The position numbers were made by a program, and so were the translations under genes. Shown here piece after piece: positions 56,030 through 64,000 of a stretch of DNA of 64,000 bases. The DNA lies in the NCBI GenBank assembly GCA_038373885.1, contig JAWZYV010019925.1:339001-403000 (forward strand), read 5' to 3'. Source of the DNA: Cheiracanthium punctorium. Its lineage: Eukaryota > Arthropoda > Arachnida > Araneae > Cheiracanthiidae. Position 1 is the stretch's first letter. Each line of letters begins with the position of its first letter. The notes under the pieces were generated by a model that had not been told where the DNA came from, ran no database searches, and was given only the letters and a program-made list of their open reading frames with translations.

Positions 56030-56300
56030 CAGTAAAAACCTTACTGAACCGGAATCTTGGGGGCAGTGGCGTAGCCAGAAATTTTTTATGGGGGGGGGGG
56101 GTTACAACTACTGCAGCTCACATATATGTATACGTGTATGTGATAAGGGAGTGAAGAATATACATTTTGTATGCCGAAAAATTCCTCACTGGTGTGTCGG
56201 TTTTGTGACTCCGCCTATACCCCCTCCCTTGGCTACGCCCCTGCTTGGGGGAATCGGGGACCAGAAAATATTTCCGTTTAAAAAAGTCTATTTAATAAAG
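56030..56300 (+). mobile_element. pogo-like terminus split by a hAT MITE
   Basis: TA then CAGTAAAAACCTTACTGAAC and CGGAATCTTGGGGG, resuming after the insertion as GAATCGGGGACCAG. This is the style of pogo/Tigger ends. The opposite end was not found. Confidence 0.5.
56064..56243 (+). mobile_element. hAT MITE, family A
   Basis: CAGTGGCGTAGCCAGAAATT to TTGGCTACGCCCCTG, with perfect octamers CTTGGGGG at 56056-56063 and 56244-56251. At 180 bp it holds a 12-G run, then TTACAACTACTGCAGCTCAC. Confidence 0.93.
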
Positions 56301-57289
56301 GATCCCTTTCAGTCAGAGTTTACTATAATTATTTTCCATATTAGAAAAAAAAAATATTATTCATTGACGAAAGAGATAGTGTACAAATCCTGCTTGGTTG
56401 TCTCACAGTATTTTTTCAGTGTATGCGTCTTTCATTTTCTACTTCACTGCCTTTCATTCATAAAATGATTTGGCGCCCTTTCTTTCCCGCTCTCTTCTCT
56501 TTCAGTATGGTCAATACTCTAAATGTCTCGCAAAAAAAAAAAAAAAAAAAAAAAAAAAACTGCTTGAAAAGATAAAACTTAGAAAGCATCCCATTATTTC
56601 CCACTCCTCTCTCTCAAGGTGATTTTATCAACTTTATTTTACGGTATATGGCGATTACGCAGCAAATAATTACACCTAGTCACTCACTCCAGTTCTGAAA
56701 TTGTTTTCTACTGTGGAAACAATTCAAAAAAGGAGGAAAGAGAACGAGAACTACAACAGCATAGGTGAAGCTGCGGTGTGTATCAATATTATTTCACTGC
56801 TGGCATCTGTGAAGAGAGAGGTCTCAGTTCCTGGCATCCTGCCAAGATCGCCGAATGCTTTGTCCCTCGTCCTTGTGGAAGTCCGGAGAAAAACAAACAG
56901 GTCATTGATTGAAGCAGTGGGCGTGGATATTCGTGTCGGAATAACATTACCTTAGATTTATCGTAGATATCAAAAGTAATTGATTTAAATGTATACATAT
57001 TTGAATTTATTTCTGAAGAAACATTCTAAACTTTTGCTATACAAGTTTTGGAACCTCTGTATATTTAACTTTATTTTATTTTTTTTTAAAGAAAAACAGA
57101 ACACCCCCCCCACCCCTCTTTTCTTTAAAAGAAGAAGGGAAAAAAATCTATCTATCTATCTATCTATCTATATATATATATATATATCGTAACCCTTTCT
57201 CTTTTTGTACGTATTATGTATGTAAAACAATCTTTTCTTGATAATAGTCCCTCTCAAAAAAAAAAAAAAAAAAAAAAAAAATCTGTATT
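56301..57289. other. no gene; microsatellites
   Basis: Poly-A at 56532-56559, C run near 57104-57110, (CTAT)n then (AT)n at 57146-57187, poly-A at 57256-57281. The segment 56740-56950 has higher GC and open frames on both strands (+ …GEAAVCINIISLLASVKREV…), unmatched to any family. Confidence 0.5.
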
Positions 57290-57450
57290 CGCTGGCTGGA
57301 AGCGTATCCATGAAAATTTTTCGGCGGCGGCGGAGGGAATATAGAATAAATTGTGAATAAATAAACGGCATTTCTGCACGGGATAAAAGCTTCTGCTAAC
57401 AAATCCGAAAATTCGGGGGAGGCGATATATCTCCATTACCGATATCCATC
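57290..57450 (-). mobile_element. degraded family B hAT MITE
   Basis: On the minus strand, GATATATCGCCTCCCCCGAA then TTTTCGGATTTGTTAGC…, followed by AATTTATTCTATATTCCCTC and CCGAAAAATTTTCATGG, parallels the family B body. The terminal CAGGGGCG is not preserved. Confidence 0.55.
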
Positions 57451-57756
57451 CCCTTGGATCAACAGCTACTGCCCCAATATGTCTTTATTATTATTATTAT
57501 TACTTCTGCTAAAATTAACTATGCTGAGCCTGTAGTAGGGTGTGTCCTTATTTTTAATGTATGGCTTATATTTTCAGGCTTCATGAGTTTGTATCTGGAA
57601 ACGCCACACATTTGATATCGATGCCGGATCTAGAGAGCTTCAGTTCTCTAAAGAAAATGCTTCAGGACAGGGGTAGGAATGAGAATATTTAGTTTGTGGT
57701 GCAAAGGACCAGTGACTTTATAAATTCCGACTTCCGTAACTATTATCACTGGTCCG

Positions 57757-57831
57757 CAGTGTCGTAATCACGGAGGAGGGGGATAGGGGGTTACAGCCCC
57801 CACCCCACCCCATGAAAAATTTCTCTCTACG
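57757..57831 (-). mobile_element. short hAT remnant with 8-bp duplication
   Basis: CAGTGTCGTAATCACGG at the left and ATTTCTCTCTACG at the right. CTGGTCCG occurs on both sides (57749-57756, 57832-57839). The right terminal CCACTG is missing or absorbed, so this is an internally deleted family A-like copy. Confidence 0.65.
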
Positions 57832-57839
57832 CTGGTCCG

Positions 57840-58270
57840 TATACATGATAAGAAATAACATAGCTATATATTTTGATTTCCGTTAAGATCTGGATTAAAA
57901 AGTGCAAATACCTATTATTAATATATTAAATCGATCAAATTATGTATATATATATATAGCTAGTCTGAAGGAACATCAAAATTTGCATTCTACTGGGCCG
58001 TTATTTATTTTTGTGGTCTCGGAGAGAGGACCACCTTTAATTTCGAGCCCAGCTTTAGGGTAACATTATGTGTAGATCAAAAAGCGTTTTTTTCCCTTGC
58101 TTTTTGAGAGGTGCTTTTTTATTTAACATCTCTTTTAATTTTATGCATATTTTTTTTTAAATTAAATAGCTTTTAAAATTGTTAATTGTTAGTATGTTAA
58201 GAAACTGTTTATTTAAATTTATAAGATTTTTTATACTCTTAAGAATTGGAGAAAGTAGATTAAACGAATT
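57840..58270. other. no gene recognised
   Basis: AT-rich, with (TA)n at 57945-57960. Confidence 0.5.
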
Positions 58271-58463
58271 CAGTGGCGCAGGCTGATCTCTCCTCCCGTT
58301 TATTAAACTCTTATAAATTTCTGAGGAGAATTTTTCCCATGGAGAATTTTTTGGCGTGCAAAATGTATATTCTTCACTTCCTTATCACACACCCGTATAC
58401 ATATATGTGAGTTGCAGAAGTAGGGAACCCCCCCCCCATGAAAAATGTCTGGCTACGCCACTG
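58271..58463 (-). mobile_element. hAT MITE, family A, inverted
   Basis: CAGTGGCGCAGGCTGATC to TGTCTGGCTACGCCACTG. On the minus strand it shows the poly-G, GTTCCCTACTTCTGCAACTC and GAAGTGAAGAATATACATTT body. The flanking octamers do not match. Confidence 0.85.
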
Positions 58464-59518
58464 CCTTCTTGGTATTTTCCTGAAATTTTTATCTGTACTT
58501 AAAAATAATATTATCTACCGTCTGCCAAGCTTTTATAGTGTTGTAACTTCAGTACCGTAAACAGAATCTCTAAATTAGCGTTTAAACTATTTTCTTGTTG
58601 AATGCATTTATGAAATATGTAGAGTGGGATGTAGAGACAGCGTTAAGGCCAGCTAGCTTTTGTTCTTTGGAGCTGAGGACAATAGATTTGGCGTATGAAA
58701 TATTGAGTGATGTTAGTTCTATAGTTACTGCCAAAAAAATGCTGTATCGTTCGGTCGAAATCACTCGGAACTGGTTTCATCTAGTTTTGCTAGCGAAACA
58801 CACACGCAACAAAAACAAAATCTCTGCGACTGAAGAACGTGCGATGTCCACGGGGATTGATTATGTTTGATGAATAGATCTGCTTTTTTCGGCAAGAGAA
58901 AACTAACAGTGCTAGTCGTTTATTCTGTATTCTTAGTTGAACAAAACATATGGTTATAGATATTGTGTGATTATTCGCCCGTATCGGGATATAAGCTAGA
59001 GGAAAAATTCTCTTAGTAGAAAAGCGAAAATTTGATAAATATTGACCCAAGTTTTGGCATTGAATTATTTTGAATGTGAAAACATGATAGAAAAACATAC
59101 TCATGAGTCTTGAATAATTTGATTGCCTTGCTAAGTTTGTCTTATGGGGAAGGAAAAATATCCTGGCTTTGAAATTGATAAAATTAAACTTGTAGATATA
59201 TAAGAACACTAAATAAAAATGTAAATATGGATGAATATAGATAAATAATTAGATTTACCTCTTAAGCTTTTAACCAACTGTTTGGTTGGTTCAAGAAAAT
59301 AGCATAGTAAAATTAAAGAAAATAATTTTTTTACTTGAGCAAAATGATTTTGCTTCATCAGCTATAAACACACCAGTCAACTAAAACATTTTGTTAATTT
59401 AACCAGGTTGTTTCTTTAAGTTAAGGGAAATTTCGCTGGCGCTATTTCAAGCGGATAATTTTACTGATTCAACAAAACATTTTTGTCATTATTTGTTGAG
59501 TAGTAATGATAAAAACGT
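58464..59518. other. no gene recognised
   Basis: Open frames on both strands (58595-58870 +; 58790-59209 -) overlap and neither shows a conserved motif or splice context. Confidence 0.45.
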
Positions 59519-59705
59519 TTGTCTCGTCTCGCATGAAAGCTGTTAATCTCTGTCGCGTCTCGCATCCATCCCAACTGGACTCGCAATACAGCTGCAAAGC
59601 GTTACCTCTTTTCACGAAATCCATCTATTGTAGGGAAATGGGGCTGCCTTGTCTCGCATAGCAACTGCAGATTTCTGCCACGTCTCATCTCGCATTCATT
59701 CTTAG
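59519..59705 (-). mobile_element. degraded family C hAT remnant
   Basis: GTCTCGTCTCGCATGAAAGC, GTCGCGTCTCGCATCCATCC and, later, CACGTCTCATCTCGCATTCA are decayed GAGACG units and terminus-like strings. Order and spacing suggest one broken copy or two overlapping ones. Confidence 0.5.
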
Positions 59706-59906
59706 CAGTGCATGTCAGGAAAGGGCAGCTCACGTTACTGAGTGTGCCGCTTAGAAATACTTGTTACTTCCTTCCCGAGAATTCCCATGTTTATTTATTT
59801 ATTTTACTTTTCCGAACGACGGATTTAATGTGCACGTACCGTACAGTGCATATACAATTATCTTCAATGGTTCGTCCGCAATCGAGCTCCGACCTTTGGT
59901 TCGACA

Positions 59907-60259
59907 CAGTGGCATAGCCCCAGGGGGGAGGGGCTTACAACCCCCACATGAGGAATTTTTTTTGTCTTGCAAAATGTATTTTCTTCACTCTAATCACACA
60001 CACGTCTACATTTCATTTACTGTCAACTCCGGTTAAAGTGAACTTCTGGGGACCGTCAAATATCGTCCGCTAAATCCACTATTCGAAGTTCACTAAAACC
60101 GAAGTGTCCCCATGTTGAACAGATATACTGTATGTGAATCGCGACTAATGGTTTGCGTTCACTATAGCCGAAAGTTCACTACATCCGGAGTTGACTGTAT
60201 GAGAGTTTCAGTAGTGTCGTAACCCCCCCCCCCATGAAACATTTCTCGCTACGCCACTG
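59907..60259 (-). mobile_element. hAT MITE, family A, inverted, carrying a pogo-like MITE
   Basis: CAGTGGCATAGCCCCAG to CTCGCTACGCCACTG. Flanks GTTCGACA and GTTCGGCG match at 6 of 8. Without the nested 60018-60197 segment the length is about 173 bp, as for other copies. Confidence 0.85.
60020..60197. mobile_element. pogo-like MITE nested in family A hAT
   Basis: TA (60018-60019) CTGTCAACTCCGGTTAAAG and CATCCGGAGTTGACTG TA (60198-60199). Inverted ends match with one mismatch near the tip. Further inverted motifs GTGAACTT / AAGTTCAC lie inside. Confidence 0.85.
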
Positions 60260-60921
60260 GTTCGGCGCCTTAAACTCTGGCATCTAGGCCCCATCTTAAA
60301 ATTAGCGAATCTCATAATTTATGTGTCTAAAATTCTAAGCTCCATTTTCCACTATATAAGCGTTTGAATTTTGCTAGTTAATTAAGAAAAATAATGAAGA
60401 AATTTTAACTAAACTAAATGCAAACTTTTGTAAGTTTAAAAATTTGAGTTAACTTTACTAATTAGGCCTTATCAAGGGCGTATTCCCCCTTCCCGAGAAA
60501 TTGTTCATTTTAAGCTTAATTTTATAATTAACTAAAGAGCCTTAGCCAATTACTATAGATGATTCACCCAAAACAGTATAAGATTTAAAAAGAAAGTATT
60601 TAATGCATCAGAGTCTTTTAATTCCTTAAGAGAAGGATCGAGCCGTATTGAATATTTTGTCTATTTAACTACAAGCCCCCCCCCCTCCCAGGAACAAACT
60701 TTGAGCGCAAATTGAGAACTTAATAAGTCCACCACCATTTTTCGGAGGCATTCTTCTGTATCAAGCGGAACAAAATCAATGTATATTAGTGAAGTTTGTG
60801 AAGGAATGTCCGCCGTCGAAAAGAGATGCGTAACACTGTCTCATTTACAGGGCAAACAGAGGAACTCTCGTAGTCTATGAACTAAGTCTATGAACAGTGG
60901 TTAAAATTAAATTCCTTTTTC
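60260..60921. other. no gene recognised
   Basis: AT-rich, with a C run at about 60677-60686. Confidence 0.5.
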
Positions 60922-61127
60922 CAAGCGTTCTCAAACTTGGCCCAACTCGCCGCACCCGTGAGATACGAGGAGTGTTCGGAAAGTAAGTTCAGTTTTGAAA
61001 AAAAAAAAAAAAAAATTGTAAAAAAAAAAAATTATTTTTCGAGCCAATTTTATTTTTACATGAAAGAGCATACTTTAAACTATTTTTCTACATTCTTAAC
61101 TTTTATTCTTAACTTATTTTCTACATT

Positions 61128-61600
61128 CTTAAACTACTTTCCGCCAATGTTCAAACACATGTCGTAGCAGGTCAACAGCTTTTCCATACCTTCTTCATAG
61201 AAACTTCCCGCCAATGACGATAACCATGACTCCACATTATTTTTCATTTCATCGTCGGATTCAAAGAGCTTGCCGCCTAGCTCGCGCTTCGTGTCCAGGA
61301 GCTAGTGATAGTCGGACAGCACCAAGTCTAGGCTGTACGGTGGGTGATCGAACTGTTCCCTCCGAACGAAACTAGGGATGAATGCGAGACGAGACAGAAA
61401 TTTACCGCTTTTTTAACATTACGATATGGGGATTTTGCGAGACAAGACAAAGCTTTTAGGCTATTTTGCGATACGCCTATTTTTCGTCTCGCGTCCATCC
61501 CTAAACGAAACTGTCGAATCATCTTTTTGAGTGTCACCAGCAGTATGAGGCCGAGCATGTCATGGAGTAACACAATTCCTTTACTGAGCATTCCTCTACG
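61128..61600 (-). pseudogene. mariner transposase C-terminal fragment, interrupted
   Basis: Minus-strand translation gives KGIVLLHD (second catalytic D block, then decayed), TLKKMIRQF, then, after removing a 131-bp insertion, FDHPPYSLDLVLSDYH (third catalytic block HPPYSPDLAPSDYH), a TAG, LDTKRELGGKLFESDDEM, YEEGMEKLLTCYDMCLNI and a stop. Order and spacing are those of mariner D34D transposases, including the YEEGI-KL-YDKCLN C-terminus. The N-terminal half is missing. Confidence 0.85.
61373..61503 (-). mobile_element. hAT MITE, family C, inside mariner transposase
   Basis: TAGGGATGAATGCGAGACG to CGTCTCGCGTCCATCCCTA, with perfect octamers AACGAAAC (61365-61372, 61504-61511). At 131 bp it has fewer GAGACG units than the copies at 18848 and 30189. 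Confidence 0.93.
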
Positions 61601-61898
61601 TTTGTTTTGAATTGCACGCTATCTTCACCGTACTCGTGGTTATCGCTATTGGCTGGAGGTGAAGTTTATTCAGCGAGACGAATTTTCTCGCAGCACCCTC
61701 GTCGTACTATACCAGTGGTATGTTGTTGTTTTATGCAATTTATATTGTACGATTGGGACAAATTAAATGGGTAATATAGTGAAAGCATAAACATATACTA
61801 CAATTCTAATTTAAAAGTCAAGCAAGTACTTTAATGAAATCACTGTCGCTTCGTGGCACCCCTTGCCTCTCTGTGCGGCACAGACTTTGGAACCCCTG

Positions 61899-63440
61899 CC
61901 TTATTGTTTTATTTTTTTTAATATATTCTTTCCCATCGCTGCAAAGACTCCCTGCTGTGCCCATCGTTTCTTCTGAGCTTGGAGACCTCTCTGTCCAAGA
62001 GATTATGCTACGATTCAGAGTTATGGCTTCCGTCTCGTCTGACCAACGATACGAGTGAGCTGGTAAATTATTTGTTAAACAGTAGTGAAAGCACAAACAT
62101 CATCGTGTTGAATAAGTATGTTACTATAGATGCGTTTAATATGATTTATCTTTCATAATTTAATTTTTGAAATATTGCTTCACTTATTGAAGGCCTTTTG
62201 TTTAATAAGATTTAAATGGCATATTTTTTACATAGTTTTGTTTTTGCTTCCTCGTAAATACTACAATTAAAATAAGTAACACTTTTCTTTCTTTCTTTCT
62301 TTTTTTTTTTTTTTTGCTGTTACCGCGCATTATCACAATAATTCGTTTCTTGCCGCCGCCTTCCACAAAGAATGACGCGCTTTATTGCGCCTGTTATCAG
62401 ATGCGTGACCGGATGAGTATCGGAAATTTGTTTTCTGTCCTGTTTTGCTCTGCTACAAACTGTTTTGAGCTCGTTTATTTGAAACGCAAAAGTGCAGATG
62501 CAGATCAAGCTGAACGCAATTTTGATTGAAAATGTGCATAACATCGTATGTCGCACATTTTGTTTTTTTTTTTGTAATGTTCCAATATTTATGTTTACGT
62601 TCTTGCGCCTGTCATATATTGTTCAATTTTGCCCTTCAGTGGTTAGCAACAGATCTCAACTCGAAAATAATAATTAACTTTAAAAGTATCAAGGTCAGAA
62701 TTTTGAGAAACAGCATTTGCTGTTATTTTATTTTATTTTATTATTATTTTTTTTAAATAGCGTATGCTTTCCGAACTTTTGAATATCACGTCCCAGTTTT
62801 CAGAAACCGAATCTTACACTACCCTCTTAAGCGCATCAATTATTATTATTATTATTTTCCCTCGAAAAATTGGCATCTTCAAACACACTCTCAAACGTAC
62901 GAGTATGAGATACGAGCCATTATTGGGTGGCAATTTTAACTTGAGATACGAATTGGACATGTTAGTACTAGCTGTCTATAAGTGAACACGTGACGTTAAA
63001 TTATTAATGAAGCGTAAAAGGAAAGGAAAATTGACTACCGCATTCAGTATAAAGTAGTCACAGTATGTATAAATATATTTTAAAATTTGTATCAATTAAA
63101 TATGTGTTTATAAAAATTAAAGTTTTTATATAAAAATTGGAAAAGGAATTATTTGGACCTGGTGAAGATGAATCACGCCTCAGTGATTTCAGTGAGGAAA
63201 ATTCATTGGAGGTACGAGTATTGTGAGGAACGAGCTTGATCGAGAAACAGTATAAACTCCTATCTCTAAGATACCATACTCTACTTGCAAGAAATGGACA
63301 GTTAAACAAATGTTTCCTCTTATTTGTGCAAATTGTGGACATACATTCACGGTCTCATCGCGATCCTTCTATACCCATCGTTTGCTTCCTGGATGTGTCT
63401 TTGAATGCTCAAGATTGCGGGGCAGCGTTTAAAAGGCTTC
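61899..63440. other. no gene recognised
   Basis: Overlapping short frames on both strands. A (CTTT)n then T run lies at 62286-62317, an ATTTT tract near 62725-62752 and (ATT)n at 62839-62857. No exon has supporting splice signals. Confidence 0.5.
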
Positions 63441-63459
63441 TTTAATTGCGTCAAACCCC

Positions 63460-63531
63460 CAATGGTAACATGCCTCCCTCCCCCTTTCATGTGCTGCCCA
63501 AGGCAAGTGCCCTATCTAAGATACGCCACTG
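63460..63531 (-). mobile_element. hAT end without partner
   Basis: Read on the minus strand, CAGTGGCGTATCTTAGATAG then GGCACTTGCCTTGGGCAGC is a typical hAT terminus. The body probably extends leftward, but the other end was not recognised. Confidence 0.45.
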
Positions 63532-64000
63532 CGGGACCCACAGTTAGGGAAGTGCTGAAATTTTTTATTTTGTTTTATCAACCGTAAATTGAGAAATATT
63601 GTTGAGTCTACTATTAGTAATGGTTCATTCATCATACTCATTTCTTTCAGTCTAACAATGTTAATTATTTTTGTCCATAGAATGACTGAAAGTAATTATT
63701 TTTGTCAAAATATACTGTAATTCTTCCTGATGAGACTGGAATTTAACAGATAAAATATTATGAAGCCGGCTGTCTAATAGTGGCCATTTACCCGTGTTGC
63801 CAGGTAACAGCAGGAAATAATAAACGCTAATTAAATAACACATTAAACTATGCTTCCGTATCTAGTGCTAATGATGCATTATTCTGGAAAATTGAATAGT
63901 CTCCATGAATGTGTTACATTTTTAAAAAAATTAGCACTGCAATCTGATATTGAAAATAGGTTATCTTTATCACGATGGGAATGTCAGTTGTAATTTCTAA
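63532..64000. other. no gene recognised
   Basis: AT-rich sequence to the window edge. Confidence 0.5.

Larger units (their letters stand above)
60966..61704 (-). mobile_element. mariner element, internally deleted
   Basis: TA (60964-60965) then CGAGGAGTGTTCGGAAAGTA, a characteristic mariner terminus. The other end is weaker (…CGCAGCACCCTCGTCG then TA at 61705-61706). Poly-A runs lie just inside the left end (60999-61014, 61021-61031). It contains only the C-terminal part of a transposase gene on the minus strand. Confidence 0.7.
60922..61898. mobile_element. hAT/Charlie-like element containing a mariner
   Basis: The left end is CAAGCGTTCTCAAACTTGGC; the right end read inward is CAGGGGTTCCAAAGTCTGTG. 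Flanks CCTTTTTC and CCTTATTG match at 6 of 8. Both ends share a CGCCGCAC/TGCCGCAC motif ~25 bp in. Nearly all the interior is the mariner remnant. Confidence 0.55.

Noticed and set aside
56740..56950. GC-raised segment as an exon
   Set aside because: Open frames exist on both strands, but no acceptor/donor pair or family match could be supported.
58790..59209. 139-residue minus-strand open frame
   Set aside because: Hydrophobic, lysine-rich low-complexity translation overlapping another frame; no motif seen.

Overview
This window looks like non-coding, AT-rich nuclear DNA from a large, intron-rich invertebrate genome. An arthropod, possibly a chelicerate, is my best guess. It rests on transposon types and a broken gene-family copy remembered from arthropods, and on no diagnostic gene. 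There are no operons, no rRNA, no CRISPR and no long open reading frame. Almost everything readable is transposon debris plus simple repeats (AT, CA, CTAT, long poly-A/T and unusually many 8-14 base poly-G/C runs).

One feature looks like a host gene. An exon at 45683-45945 (+) has a polypyrimidine/AG acceptor, a 5'-UTR with an in-frame stop, an ATG in good context, a signal peptide and an AAG|GTGAGT donor. It would be an early exon of a secreted or membrane protein that I cannot name. Everything to its right would then be intron, at least 18 kb. A weak second candidate is a 3'-terminal exon near 15022-15280.

Four transposon groups dominate. (1) A piggyBac-like hairpin family with TTAA flanks at 3.2, 8.3, 16.8, 22.1, 29.3, 30.9, 43.0 and 53.9 kb, with relatives at 8.0, 20.7 and 44.4 kb. 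(2) Many hAT-type non-autonomous elements with 8-bp target duplications. They include two 'CAGNGGCGTAGCCAG' families, a 'TAGGGATG' family built of GAGACG units, a GGGCTC-rich element at 7.1 kb and a 3-kb element at 23.2-26.3 kb that carries a further inverted-repeat element with two tandem arrays. (3) pogo/Tc1/mariner elements: short TA-flanked elements and three decayed transposase pieces at 35.3, 40.2 and 61.1-61.6 kb. (4) tRNA-derived SINEs, the clearest at 46158-46596 with an 18-bp target duplication. A frameshifted pseudogene of a multicopy arthropod family lies at about 47.4-48.3 kb.

Layout: 0-7 kb mostly unremarkable; 7-9 kb hAT and two abutting piggyBac-like elements; 9-15 kb sparse; 15-23 kb mixed MITEs; 23-26.6 kb nested hAT; 27-32.7 kb pogo, piggyBac-like and hAT elements; 32.7-36 kb two palindromes; 36-40 kb sparse; 40-46.6 kb mariner, SINEs, MITEs and the exon; 47-48.3 kb pseudogene; 49-64 kb MITEs and a three-level nest at 60.9-61.9 kb.

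The least ordinary structures are the concentric ~1.5-kb palindrome at 32732-34251, its smaller neighbour at 35.1-35.9 kb, and the array-bearing element at 23.5-25.4 kb. I found no gene cluster resembling a new biochemical or defence system.
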